A stretch of 64,000 nucleotides of DNA from CBDDEH01 sp965226865 (GCA_965226865.1 CBDDEH010000002.1:248001-312000); one strand, 5' to 3'; shown: positions 9,009 to 18,121, numbered from the stretch's first letter. Translations and numbers: made by a program. Notes: generated by a model from the sequence alone, not told the origin.

Positions 9009-10148
9009 ATGTCTAGCGAGAAAGAGCGGGTGCTGGTCGTCTTCGCATTAGCCGGAGGCAATGATTTCCTCAACACCCTTATCCCCTATAACAACCCTCT
9101 TTACTACGATTATCGCGGAACGCTGAAGATTCCGGCGGAAGAGGTTCTGCCTATAAGCGACGAGCTGGCTTTCAACCCCAACATAAAAGAAATCAAGGAC
9201 CTGTACGACGACGGCAAAGTGGCCATGGTTCAGGGAGTGGGTTATCCCAATCCCAACCGGTCCCACTTCCGGTCCATGGATATCTGGCACACCTGCGAAC
9301 CCGACAAAATAGGTGACGAGGGCTGGCTAGGCCGGACAGTGAGGGACGTGGATCCCAAAGGGGAGAACGTACTTGCCGGACTGAACATTGGCCGTGGTCT
9401 CCCAAGGGTCTTCGTAGCCAAAGGAGTGCCTGTTGCTTCGGTAGGTAACCTGGAGAGTTATGGTTTGCTGACCGGTATGTCTGAAGAAACTGAGCGGAAC
9501 AAGGCGCTGGAGATTTTCTCTCGAATGTATGCCCCAGCTATAGGCTCCGGCCCCGTCACTGACTATATATGGGAGACGGGTCGCGCCGCCATGACGGGGG
9601 CGGACATCCTGAAAGAAGCACCCAAAAAATATTCTTCTACCGTCGAGTACGAGAACAATGCCATAGGCCATGGCCTTAAGTCGGTAGCCCAGGTTCACCT
9701 GGCTGGCCTAGGTACCAGGATATTCTATACCGGGGCGCCGTTTAACTCCTTCGATTCCCACGGAAACCAGGCCCGGGATCACGGACCCCTGCTTGCGAGT
9801 GTGTCGCGGGCGATGAACGATTTTTATCAGGACATGAAAGAGCACAACGCTGGTAAGGAAGTGTTGCTGTTCGCCTTTTCCGAATTCGGACGCCGCGTCA
9901 TGGACAACGGTGGCGGCACCGATCACGGCACAGGTGGAGGATGTTGGCTGATTGGGGACACGGTGAAAGGCGGTCTTTACGGCCAGTACCCATCGTTGAA
10001 CAAAGAAGATCTGGAAGACGACGGGGATTTATGTCACAACGTCGACTTCCGAAGCGTATATGCCACTATCCTGGAGCAATGGTTGGGTTTGGACTCCAAG
10101 CCTACCGTTGGCGGCACTTTCGAGCAACTCGACTTAATAAAGAACTAA
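9009..10148 (+). CDS. DUF1501 domain-containing protein
   Basis: The protein has 379 residues from the ATG at 9009. An upstream in-frame Met at 8808 lies inside the DUF1800 gene, while AGGGAGGA precedes 9009. DUF1501 belongs to the alkaline-phosphatase/sulfatase-like fold. Visible marks are VVFALAGGNDFLNTL at the N-terminus, GYPNPNRSHFRSMDIWHTC, DSHGNQARDHGPLL, and FSEFGRRVMDNGGGTDHGTG, which together suggest a metal site. Many relatives carry a Tat signal; none is seen here. It is encoded directly after its usual partner DUF1800. Confidence 0.93.
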   Translation: MSSEKERVLVVFALAGGNDFLNTLIPYNNPLYYDYRGTLKIPAEEVLPISDELAFNPNIKEIKDLYDDGKVAMVQGVGYPNPNRSHFRSMDIWHTCEPDKIGDEGWLGRTVRDVDPKGENVLAGLNIGRGLPRVFVAKGVPVASVGNLESYGLLTGMSEETERNKALEIFSRMYAPAIGSGPVTDYIWETGRAAMTGADILKEAPKKYSSTVEYENNAIGHGLKSVAQVHLAGLGTRIFYTGAPFNSFDSHGNQARDHGPLLASVSRAMNDFYQDMKEHNAGKEVLLFAFSEFGRRVMDNGGGTDHGTGGGCWLIGDTVKGGLYGQYPSLNKEDLEDDGDLCHNVDFRSVYATILEQWLGLDSKPTVGGTFEQLDLIKN

Positions 10149-10175
10149 AACCGGTCAGATCGGCGGCTAGCAAAT

Positions 10176-11171
10176 ATGGTCACTCAGCTATTTGGCATAA
10201 CAACGAGGTCATACAAATACGACCGAACAATCGGTCGTGACGAAAACTTCGGAAGTGGCTTCAGAGACCCCCTTGATGTAGCAGCCGCTCCCGACGGCCG
10301 CCTCTACGTGGTAAACAGGCTCGTTGAGTTCCATCCAGAGAACGTACACGTAACGATGCTCAACATCGACGAGGAGTATTTAGGTCAGTTCGGTAGCATA
10401 GGGGATGGAGAGGGTCAGTTCAAATGGTCGGTTGGCATCGCTCTGGACAGCAAGCAGAACGTCTACGTCACCGATGAGTGGCTGAACCGCATTGCGATCT
10501 TCGACAAAGACGGTGATTTTATAGCCAACTGGGACCTGGGCGGGTCTGGCGACGGCCAGTTGAACAAGCCCGCCGGCATCAAGATCGACAAAAACGACAA
10601 CATATACGTCGTGGATAGCGGCAACCACCGAATCCAAGTCTTCGACAATAACGGCAGGTTCCTGCGTAAGTGGGGAGAGTTGGGCACCGACCCAGGCCAG
10701 TTCAACCTGCCCTGGGGTATCGGCCTGGATGGTCGAGGGGACGTATACGTGGCCGACTGGCGTAACGACCGCATGCAGAAATTCTCGGCTGAGGGTGAGT
10801 TCCTTATGACCTTCGGCTCATCGGGAAGCGCAGCGGGTGAGTTCAACCGCCCCGTTGGCGTGGCCGTCGACAGTGACGGTGACATCTATGTCTCAGATAG
10901 TTTCAACGACCGGGTCCAAGCGTTTACACCAGACGGTCGGTATATCACTAACTTTGAGGGAGACGCCGTGATGTCCAAGTGGGGAGAGCAGATTCTATCG
11001 GCCAACGCCCATATGTTAAAGGCCATCGACCTGGTTCAGGACATGACCCCCTGGCAGAGGTTCTGGCGTCCCAAAGGCCTGGTTGTCGACAGCGAAGACC
11101 GCATCATCATCGTTGATGGCTACAGGGCCCGTCTCCAGATTTACAAGAAAGACAAACAAGACTCCTCCTAA
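10176..11171 (+). CDS. NHL-repeat beta-propeller protein
   Basis: This 331-residue protein is built of NHL repeats of about 45-50 residues. Repeating units read like GQFGSIGDGEGQFKWSVGIA, NKPAGIKIDKNDNIYVVDSG, NLPWGIGLDGRGDVYVADW and NRPVGVAVDSDGDIYVSDS, each followed by an N/H-RIQVF or NDRMQKF strand. This predicts a six-bladed propeller used for protein, RNA or ligand binding. It lacks a signal peptide. It follows the DUF1501 gene by 27 bases, so it is probably co-transcribed; the link between the three is unknown. Confidence 0.9.
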   Translation: MVTQLFGITTRSYKYDRTIGRDENFGSGFRDPLDVAAAPDGRLYVVNRLVEFHPENVHVTMLNIDEEYLGQFGSIGDGEGQFKWSVGIALDSKQNVYVTDEWLNRIAIFDKDGDFIANWDLGGSGDGQLNKPAGIKIDKNDNIYVVDSGNHRIQVFDNNGRFLRKWGELGTDPGQFNLPWGIGLDGRGDVYVADWRNDRMQKFSAEGEFLMTFGSSGSAAGEFNRPVGVAVDSDGDIYVSDSFNDRVQAFTPDGRYITNFEGDAVMSKWGEQILSANAHMLKAIDLVQDMTPWQRFWRPKGLVVDSEDRIIIVDGYRARLQIYKKDKQDSS

Positions 11172-11350
11172 CCTTCACCGTTTGCCTGGTTATCCTTCCC
11201 GTCTGAACTCCGCTCATGGAGAGACGAACCATGATCTCTTTGTCGTCCCTAACGACATCGGGCCTGTTTTGAAATGACGAGCGGTCGGTTTCCAACGTCC
11301 CCAGAGGTCGCTGTGCAAGGTGCAGGCGTAACAAGATAGATGCTGACGCC

Positions 11351-11980
11351 ATGGTTCAAATCGCAAGGGATAGTAACATCAGCTACGATAGACCAATACC
11401 CTATTCTTACTGGGTGAGGCGCGGTCATCTGCTCGCGGGAGAGTACCCGGGCTCCCAGATAACCTGGAGCCCCAGGCGGACCACCCGTACCCTGATGGAC
11501 ACCCTGCTGGCCTTGCTATTCTTGGGTTCCAAAGGGCGTAAGGGCACCAAACGCAAGATATCCAATCTGGTCCAAGCGGGTGTTACCCTGTTCATCGATC
11601 TCACAGAACCTAACGATCTCAAATCCTATGCGCCGTTGTTAGCCCAGGAAGCCGACAAAATGGGTCGCACGGTCGAGTACGTCAGGTTTGCCATACAAGA
11701 CCGGCATACTCCCCCAAAAGAGCAGATGGTTGAGATATTGGACGCTATTGACCGGTCAATAGCGTCAGGTGGGACCGTCTATGTTCACTGCTTGCGTGGA
11801 ATCGGCAGGACCGGTACCGTCGTGGGCTGCTACCTGGCCCGGCACGGAACGACTGGGGAGCAGGCGTTTCATGAGATCGGCGGACTGCGGAAGGGCCTGC
11901 TGAGCTCATGGTGGCGCTCCCCTGAAACCGAGCAGCAGCGTCGGATGGTCATACGTTGGGGGGATAATGACGACAGCTAG
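11351..11980 (+). CDS. Dual-specificity (tyrosine) protein phosphatase family protein
   Basis: This 209-residue cysteine-based phosphatase has the P-loop VHCLRGIGRTG, with nucleophile Cys147 and Arg153 (C-x5-R), and a likely general acid Asp117 in AIQDRHTPP. It would hydrolyse phosphotyrosine, phosphoserine/threonine or phosphoinositide-like substrates in the cytoplasm. The insert at about residues 48-70 is hydrophobic then basic. The stop overlaps the start of the molybdopterin gene by 14 bases, indicating translational coupling. The 179 bases before it hold no gene. Confidence 0.88.
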   Translation: MVQIARDSNISYDRPIPYSYWVRRGHLLAGEYPGSQITWSPRRTTRTLMDTLLALLFLGSKGRKGTKRKISNLVQAGVTLFIDLTEPNDLKSYAPLLAQEADKMGRTVEYVRFAIQDRHTPPKEQMVEILDAIDRSIASGGTVYVHCLRGIGRTGTVVGCYLARHGTTGEQAFHEIGGLRKGLLSSWWRSPETEQQRRMVIRWGDNDDS

Positions 11981-12530
11981 AAAGAAAACCATCGGGACTC
12001 GCCTGTCCACCAACAGGCACCTCCTCAGGGCCATCTACTTCCCCTGGATACTGCTTCCCTATCCTGTGAGGCGCGTCGTTACTATTGGAGGAGTGTGGGC
12101 TCTCCAGGCCCTTAGACGGGCAAGACGTGTGCACCGGCAAAGTAGCCCCACGGCGCCTGAAAGGGTGTTCACCCTTTCCTTTTGGGGCGTGCCTAAGATG
12201 CACCTGGACGAATATGTTTTGACGGTAGGCGGAAGCGTTAGGAGTCCCTTCGATCTGTCTCTGGAGGAGTTGAAGGGCTCGCCGGCAGTTGAACGTGAAG
12301 TAACCCTGGACTGCGTGGGCGGCAGCCGGATCAACTGTGTTATGCAAGGAGTGTCGTTCGAGCATCTGATGAAGCGAGCGGAACCGGAACCGGGTACCAG
12401 GACTGCCATATTTCACTGCGCCGACGGCTACTTTACCACCCATCCCGTTGAGGACTTGATAAACACCGACGCCTTTTTGGCGTATGTTGTAATCGTGGGC
12501 GGGCAGGAGTATCACTGCGAGCCCGGGTGA
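11967..12530 (+). pseudogene. Truncated molybdopterin-dependent oxidoreductase (sulfite oxidase-like), joined to a cupin tail
   Basis: A hydrophobic N-terminal segment (about residues 20-45) is followed by an oxidoreductase molybdopterin domain: FWGVPKMHLDEYVLTVGGSV, VTLDCVGGSRINCVMQGVSF (probable Mo-ligating Cys116) and IFHCADGYFTTHPVEDLINTDAFLAY. In the family the domain continues with a long C-terminal part (usually about LAYEMNGEPLP onward). Here, after LAY near residue 173, the sequence switches to cupin-like GGQEYHCEPG and stops. The gene is thus cut at roughly 60-70% of the domain and probably inactive. Confidence 0.7.
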
Positions 12531-12621
12531 CAGCCTGGTGATCCCCGGAAATACTCCACACGAGGCCCTTGTTGGAACCGAGGGCTGTGCCTTCGTCTGG
12601 TCCGAGAAGCTTTTTACGTAG
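12486..12621 (+). pseudogene. Cupin domain C-terminal fragment
   Basis: Reading GGQEYHCEPG in the molybdopterin frame and then shifting by one base in CCCGGG (near 12525) gives DSLVIPGNTPHEALVGTEG and a stop at 12619-12621. PGDxxxIPxxxPH is the second cupin motif, whose His is a metal ligand. Only about 43 residues remain. The fragment is therefore the end of another gene fused by deletion, with an extra frameshift. Confidence 0.6.
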
Positions 12622-12667
12622 GGCTCGTCCCGATGCGCTCGTACCGACTGCGCTGTGGTCGTTGGGG

Positions 12668-14458
12668 TTATTGTTCCCAGATGATCTGGCGAAGGTTGAT
12701 GCCCAACGCTCCGTTGCCAGGGGAATAGTCACTTGGGACATTTTCGTTCCCAACGAAGGTGGCGCCAGCCCGCGCGATAGGAATTACGATGTAGTTCTCT
12801 ACCACGTATCTGTCCACGGCATGGCTGGCAGCTTCATATGTCGCTGTTTCCGTGGCCGCTTCCGTAGCCTCCACTAACGGTGTCAAGTTGGTGGAGTCGC
12901 AGGCGATTTTAGCGATTCCGTCGCACTTGAACAGGATCTGGAAGAACCCCGTCGGGATGATTATTCCCGGTATGGGGAAGATTGTGACCGATGGTTCAGG
13001 TAAGGTCCCTCCAAACCACGCCGGGCGATAGGAACCACCATAGTCTCGGTAGGTGAGTTCGGACTTTACACCAACCGCCTCGAAGAAGCCAGCAATCGCG
13101 CCGGAAATCGACAGAGCTTCCGGCCAGCCGGCTTTAGGGAAGGCCTCGAGCTTAACGGTCAGCTCCTCCCCGCCTTCTCCGTATCCAGCTTCCGTGAGGA
13201 GTTGCTTGGCTCGCTCGGGGTTGTATTCGCCGATTGGAAGAGGGTCGTATCCGACGGCGGCGGTGGTCAAGAAGTTCCCATGAACGTCACCCAGACCCGC
13301 CAGAACGAACTCAACCATCTCTTCACGGTTTATGGCCAGCGACAGAGCTTCTCTCAGCTTGACATCTTGGAACACGGTACTGGAGTCAGGATGTTCCGGA
13401 GTCCCTCTCCACAGCATGAAGAAGAGCGTAAGGATGTCGCTCAATGGCTTGTTGAAGCCCTGGAAACCTTCTTCAACCAGGTCTTTGGCCCGTTCACGGG
13501 AAATGTCCGCGAAGTCTGCCTGGCCGGTGTCCAGCATCGCGGCCCGGGTGGACTCCTCGAAGACCAGGTTAAAGGTGACCTCATTAAACCTCGGTGTCCC
13601 TACGGCGAAATGCTCACCCGCGGATTCCAGCTTGATGTTCGACCCCACCTGGCGAGAGACGAACTTGTAGGGTCCGGTGCCGATCGGGCTTTGATTATGG
13701 GCCTCTTTCCCAACGGCTTCGATGTGATCCTTGGAAACGCCTACCAGCGAGATGTTCTCCCGCTCAGAGATAAATCCATCGAATCCAACCGTTACTTTGT
13801 CCGTGAACGTGAAGGTGGCCTCGTACTTCCCGGTGGCTTCATATGACTCGAGCGGATCGGTGACCCTATCTATGTCGGTGGATATCCTGTCGGGGTCAGT
13901 TGTGAGGCGATCGATGGCAAAGATGAAATCCTCAGCCTCGAATTCGTCTCCGTTGTGGAAGGGAATGCCCTGACGGAAGGTAAAGACAATGATCTTCCCG
14001 TCGGGAGATACATCCCACGATTCAGCAAGCCCACTGGTATCTATGCAGCAACCATCTCTGGTCATGCCCAGCGGCCAGTCGTACAGCAACTGGTAGTATG
14101 GCTTATTATCGCCGGCTGCAAACAGGGGGTCCAGGTTCTCGTTGCCAAGGCCCGCCAGGGCGATCACGAACTCTTCCTTTGGAGGCGGAGGCGGGGGCGT
14201 TGGAGTCGGCGTTGGCAATGGCGTGGAAGTCGGTGCCACGACTACCGTCTCAACGACTGTTACCTCTCTGGTAACTTCCACTGGCACCTCTTTGGTTACC
14301 TCCACCACTTTGGTGACTTCGATGGTCTCTCTGACAACGACCGGGGTGGGTGTCGCAGATGGTGTTGCCGTGGCATCATCACCGCAAGCCACCGCTATGA
14401 TTAGCAACAACACCAAGGGTAGGAAAATTAAGTACCTCGGATTTATCAACGTGCCCAT
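12668..14458 (-). CDS. ABC transporter family-5 substrate-binding lipoprotein
   Basis: This 596-residue extracellular solute-binding protein (SBP_bac_5, Dpp/Opp/nickel type) has a lipoprotein signal LVLLLIIAVAC with Cys25. A Thr/Pro/Val-rich linker to about residue 95 follows, then the binding domain: LAESWDVSPDGKIIVFTFRQGIPFHNGDEFEAEDFIFAIDRL, NQSPIGTGPYKFVS and REALSLAINREEMV. It would capture peptides or similar solutes for an ABC importer. No permease or ATPase genes are adjacent, so it stands alone here. The run of EVTKVVEVTKEVPVEVT in the linker is typical of Chloroflexota binding lipoproteins. Confidence 0.92.
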   Translation of the reverse strand: MGTLINPRYLIFLPLVLLLIIAVACGDDATATPSATPTPVVVRETIEVTKVVEVTKEVPVEVTREVTVVETVVVAPTSTPLPTPTPTPPPPPPKEEFVIALAGLGNENLDPLFAAGDNKPYYQLLYDWPLGMTRDGCCIDTSGLAESWDVSPDGKIIVFTFRQGIPFHNGDEFEAEDFIFAIDRLTTDPDRISTDIDRVTDPLESYEATGKYEATFTFTDKVTVGFDGFISERENISLVGVSKDHIEAVGKEAHNQSPIGTGPYKFVSRQVGSNIKLESAGEHFAVGTPRFNEVTFNLVFEESTRAAMLDTGQADFADISRERAKDLVEEGFQGFNKPLSDILTLFFMLWRGTPEHPDSSTVFQDVKLREALSLAINREEMVEFVLAGLGDVHGNFLTTAAVGYDPLPIGEYNPERAKQLLTEAGYGEGGEELTVKLEAFPKAGWPEALSISGAIAGFFEAVGVKSELTYRDYGGSYRPAWFGGTLPEPSVTIFPIPGIIIPTGFFQILFKCDGIAKIACDSTNLTPLVEATEAATETATYEAASHAVDRYVVENYIVIPIARAGATFVGNENVPSDYSPGNGALGINLRQIIWEQ

Positions 14459-14922
14459 GAAAATCTACCCCTCCTTCTGAATTACCACTGCAAACTGGAT
14501 GTTTTTTCGATAAAGTCCCATATTTGATTCCCTCGTAAAAACCCGTTTTGAGGAAGTTCCAGCGATTTAGCACATCTACGCGCTACCGTATGTTGGGGTA
14601 GTGTACGGAACAGAGACTGTATATTGTACCCAGGTGTGGGTACGTTTGTTCTAATTCGACCTACACAGACTTTTTACGAGAGAATCATATTTGACAAAAC
14701 GTGCCGCAATTTAACAACGTGGCCATAGGTTTGTCAACATAAATGCTAAATGACTTGGCCCGCCAGTTGGGGGTTTCCCGTGCTCGAGGGCTCTAATCAT
14801 TCACGCTCTCGGCTCGACTTTCGAGACCAGCCGCGAATTCCTCGAAAGAGGACCCGAGGTCGGGAATCGTACGTTTGAAAACTGGAAGCAGAAGTCCAGA
14901 GTAAATCTCTGTCATTGGCAGT
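14459..14922. other. Intergenic region before the island edge
   Basis: The region holds no supported gene. It contains the upstream region of the binding-protein gene and a 33-bp scrap identical to part of the HTH gene at 15446-15478. The rest shows no recognisable protein or RNA. Confidence 0.5.
14756..14788 (+). repeat. 33-bp direct repeat, copy 1 (scrap of HTH gene)
   Basis: It is identical over 33 bases to 15446-15478, where the sequence encodes the helix-turn-helix ALARQLGVSRARV. Sequence on both sides is unrelated. It is a remnant of a second copy of that gene, lying just outside the tRNA-derived island edge. Confidence 0.85.
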
Positions 14923-14974
14923 TGGCTCCCCAGGTAGTCCGCCTGAGGCGGAGAACCTACGACCTAGCGGTTAA
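14923..14974 (-). repeat. Partial tRNA-Asn copy (putative att site), interrupted
   Basis: TGGCTCCCCAGGTAG (14923-14937) plus the 22 bases at 14953-14974 match the functional tRNA-Asn at 54119-54160 at every position. The 5 bases GATTC of the T-loop are replaced by the 15-base palindrome at 14938-14952. The identity stops exactly in the anticodon loop, a usual crossover point for tyrosine integrases. The fragment lacks the tRNA 5' half and cannot be functional. Confidence 0.8.
14938..14952. repeat. Palindrome in the tRNA T-loop position
   Basis: TCCGCCTGAGGCGGA is a near-perfect palindrome (TCCGCCT/AGGCGGA arms). It replaces the T-loop bases in the tRNA-Asn fragment. A near copy, differing at two central bases, lies at 14975-14989. 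Confidence 0.8.
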
Positions 14975-15246
14975 TCCGCCTCTGGCGGACCCGCCCTAGC
15001 CTCTGAGTTATCTGGAAGCCCCTTTAGGAAAACCCGGCCCTGTCCGGTCTTGAGGAACCGCTCTCGGCCCATCGCCTCAGCGCGGGTTAAGTATTCCTCC
15101 GTGAGGATGACCGACCAAGGCCCGCGCCCACGCGTGTATCTGGCCATTCCTGCCTGATGCTCGGTGAACCGGCGCTCGAAGTGCTCCGATTGGCCGATAT
15201 AGAGCTTCCCGTTAGCGAGGCTCTTAAGGACGTAGACAGTGAACAT
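14971..15246 (-). CDS. GIY-YIG domain nuclease, small (UvrC/YhbQ-like)
   Basis: This 91-residue single-domain GIY-YIG protein has VYVLKSLANGKLYIGQSEH, corresponding to the GIY...YIG motif in V-Y-V/Y-I-G form. It also has catalytic Arg in FERRFTEHQ, and EEYLTRAEAMGRERFLKTGQG with the metal-binding Glu. Such stand-alone domains are presumed DNA endonucleases. The C-terminal PPEAD and the TAA stop are read from the palindrome and the tRNA fragment, so the gene and the palindromic repeat appear to have moved in together. It is the first gene inside the island edge. Confidence 0.85.
   Translation of the reverse strand: MFTVYVLKSLANGKLYIGQSEHFERRFTEHQAGMARYTRGRGPWSVILTEEYLTRAEAMGRERFLKTGQGRVFLKGLPDNSEARAGPPEAD
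14975..14989. repeat. Palindrome at the anticodon-loop junction
   Basis: TCCGCCTCTGGCGGA begins at the base where tRNA-Asn identity ends. It also encodes the last residues (PPEA) of the GIY-YIG protein on the minus strand. Together with 14938-14952 it brackets the 22-base tRNA segment. Confidence 0.75.
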
Positions 15247-15318
15247 CGGATTGCGTTGTGAGGAACACTTGGCTCCCCTACTGTATCAATAGGCAGAACT
15301 TTCAGATCCGTATTTAAG

Positions 15319-15657
15319 TTGGACCGCCCAAAACGGAGCCAGTCTATCACCAGAGCTGGTAGCCGCACATATCGCAATCCGGTCTACTTGGCACGGGAAT
15401 GGCAGAGGCTGCTTATGGAACCCAAGTATGCTTCTTTCGCTGCCCTGGCCCGCCAGTTGGGGGTTTCCCGTGCTCGAGTGACTCAGGTTTTGCGTCTACT
15501 ACAACTCGATCCAGAAGTCATAGAGACCATTGCTACCCTAGGCGACCCCTGGGACAGAAGGATAGTTAGTGAGAGATACCTCCGCGCGGTTTTACTCTTG
15601 CCAGGGGGTGAGCAACGCAAGAAAGTGCAGGTGCTGCTCAAATCGAAACTGGTCTAA
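15319..15657 (+). CDS. Helix-turn-helix protein (KorB/ParB-HTH-like)
   Basis: This 112-residue protein starts at a TTG and has a central HTH, FAALARQLGVSRARVTQVLRLLQLDPEVI, of the type found in ParB/KorB and recombinase-associated regulators. It ends with RKKVQVLLKSKLV. The short region before the HTH (NPVYLAREWQRLLMEP) is typical of small proteins beside site-specific recombinases, but no recombinase is adjacent now. It probably binds DNA as an element regulator. The start is uncertain; a Met at MEPKYASF is also possible. A 33-bp scrap of it occurs at 14756-14788. Confidence 0.7.
   Translation: MDRPKRSQSITRAGSRTYRNPVYLAREWQRLLMEPKYASFAALARQLGVSRARVTQVLRLLQLDPEVIETIATLGDPWDRRIVSERYLRAVLLLPGGEQRKKVQVLLKSKLV
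15446..15478 (+). repeat. 33-bp direct repeat, copy 2 (within HTH gene)
   Basis: It is identical to 14756-14788. It lies within the helix-turn-helix coding sequence and is the parent copy, since it is part of an open gene. Confidence 0.85.
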
Positions 15658-15978
15658 TGATATGGTTCGGATCCTCTCAGGAGTGCTAAAAGGACAATGT
15701 CAAGGACCTTTTCCCTGGCTACTTAGAGGAACCCAACTTCTGGTGGAGACGGAGCAGGCTCCATATCCCTCAACTCCAAACGTCTCCTGTTATCATCCCC
15801 CATCGTGTACCCCGCTCCTGGGCTGCTTACACAGTAGCTTGGGCTGCTTAGCCGCTTAACACTTCGGGCGTCGCCTTCCTTATGGAAGGTGACGGACTTG
15901 CCCGCATCAGAGAAGTCACACACTAAAAGAAGTCAGGTGGGTCGGCCTTCTTCTGCCGCCACGAAAGGTGTCGGCACG

Positions 15979-17858
15979 ATGGCTGCGTCCATCACCTACC
16001 CAGAGGCCGTCAAGTTCTTATACGCCCTAATGGAGGGCGTGCCCGACGACCAGTGTCTAGAAATCCGAACCCTGAAGCCGGGTGGGGGTGGAAAGAAGAA
16101 TTTCTACAGCTTGGCAACAATCCGCCAGCAAGGCCTGGAGACAGCACTGCACGGGCACCTTGACGGCAAAGAAAACGTCTACTATGGCGTCGCTCCCCGG
16201 TTTGAGGCCCGTCAGGCTAAGTCAGAAGCTGACCGTGGCGACGCCGTCAACCTGGCCACTACCCTGTGGCTGGACGAGATTACCCGTCCCGCACCAGACC
16301 TGCCACCCTTCTCCTGGATCGTCGAAACCAGCGTTGGAAAGGTGCAGGCCGGCTACCTGCTAAAAGAACCCGCCACTGACATTGACCGGGTGGAACGGCT
16401 GAACCAGAGGCTGGGTGTTGCCGTAGGCGGCGACAACGTTTGGAACCGGGGACGGATTCTCCGGCTGCCAGGATTTATCAACCTGAACCATCCCGGCGGC
16501 CAGCGTGCTCGTCTTATTGAGTTTCACCCCGACCTCCGCTACACGCTGGATGAGCTGGACCTGCTCCTGCCCCAACTGCCACAGGAGCAGGTTGATGGTC
16601 GCCGGGCTCCGGGAAATGGACAGTATCAACCGGGGACCTTCGACCCCCACGGGCCCTGCCCATTGCCCCCGGCACTACAAGACCGTCTGGCCGATTTTTT
16701 CCAAGGCCTGAACCTCAGACGGTGTGCTGATGGACGGTTCGGTGGCGCCTGCCCCCTACCTCACGGTGACAACGTGGCATGCGACTGCGAACGTGCCTTC
16801 TACGCCAGCCCCGTCTCCGGTTCCTGGTCCTGTTTTTGCAGTGACCATGTGGGCCAATCTTCGGGGACCGTCCGTGCCTTTGCCCTGCTTGGCTTTAGCG
16901 ATGACCTCACTCAGACGGAGATTGAGGCTGAAATCGGTAAGTACCACCTAGGCCCCGGGGAGGTCAGACGCCGGGAAGGTGGGTCAGAGACGGAAGACAT
17001 CTCCAAGAGAGCGGATGTCGCCGCTAGGGTAATAACCCAAAAGCCCTTATACCGTAGGAGCGACAAACCCAAGGACAGAGGGAAACGGTCTGGACTTTGG
17101 GCCGAGGCGAAAAGGCTGTTTCCCATACCAACCCATGTCAAACCCCGGGTTAAGGGCTACCTCCTGTGGTCGGAGCGGAATCTCAAAGGTCTTGCGGTTG
17201 ACTTATTCTCCAATACCTGGAGAAACAATGCCAACGCCCAATACAAACGTCAAAAGCTCTATTTCAACATCCTGCCGCGCATCAACGGGCCCCAGATCTA
17301 TCAGCGCCGGGTACCCATCGACGACTGGGACAGTAAGGGGCATAACGCATTTCTCGGGCCATCCAGCGTGCAACCACTCAATTCCAGGGCTGGCTGTGGT
17401 TCGATAACGCGCTGAAACGGGGCTACGTTCTTTACTTGACCGACGTGGCCGGATTGGCCGGTTTCGAACCCATCGAGGACGTCATACCGATCCTGATTGA
17501 TGCCTTGAAATCGATTCACCCTCCTGATCGTCAGGATGATGAAGGCCGGTTCCATCCTTACGGCGGCTCGCAGAACTGGAAGAGCAAGGCCGAGGACACC
17601 GGGGAAGAAGACTCTGGACGTTGGGAGATTATCGCCGTAGGCCAAGGGCCCACCGACTTTGTGGGTGTGGAGGCCGAATGTGTGGTATCGGGCGTGAAAA
17701 CGGAATTTGTACCTCCATATTGGCGTGGGCAGCCGTATCAAGGCTTGTCGATGCACCACCAAAGTAAGGAGTCCTTTGTGGCCTTTGTCCAGGGCTTTCC
17801 CGACCAGTACACGTTGACCAAGGCGGGGGTGGCGGCCCAGCCGCAGGAGGTTGCGTAG
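15979..17858 (+). pseudogene. RepB/AEP-type plasmid or phage primase, frameshifted
   Basis: The N-terminal half matches mobile-element primases: YYGVAPRFEA, LATTLWLDEITRP (catalytic acid region), SWIVETSVGKVQAGYLL, and the RILRLPGFINLNHPGG motif. A Cys/His-rich part follows (CPLPHGDNVACDCE, WSCFCSDH), resembling a zinc ribbon. The first frame ends at 17415, but from about 17355 the sequence is in the next frame as TTQFQGWLWFDNALKRG onward and runs to 17858. One indel near 17355-17362 therefore splits the gene. A start at 15979 (MAASITYPEAV) fits the family better than 15889. It would have primed replication of a plasmid or phage ancestor. Confidence 0.7.
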
Positions 17859-18041
17859 ATGGAACGGATATCCCGAAAGGAGCGGAGATTGGTTCAAGGT
17901 GCCCGTGACCGCATCATGAGAGACAAGCGCTGTCCGATTGAATTCGTCTGCTGCGGCGCCTGCGACTACCTGATCAAGGTATACCTGGGAGAGGACGGCC
18001 AACGAAAGCCTGCCCCAGATGTGCTTGGACCCGCCACGTGA
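17859..18041 (+). CDS. Small hypothetical protein, Cys-rich centre
   Basis: This 60-residue basic protein starts at the base after the primase stop, which suggests translational coupling. It contains CPIEFVCCGACDYL, a possible zinc knuckle, and is otherwise unrecognised. It lies between the primase remnant and the ParB-like gene, so it is probably part of the same replication module. Confidence 0.5.
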   Translation: MERISRKERRLVQGARDRIMRDKRCPIEFVCCGACDYLIKVYLGEDGQRKPAPDVLGPAT

Positions 18042-18121
18042 TGGGCGGCAGTTGAAGCTGGCGGGCTTTGGCTAACGTCGGATAACTCGCTGACCTGGTA
18101 CGTCATCTCAAGGAGGCTGTC

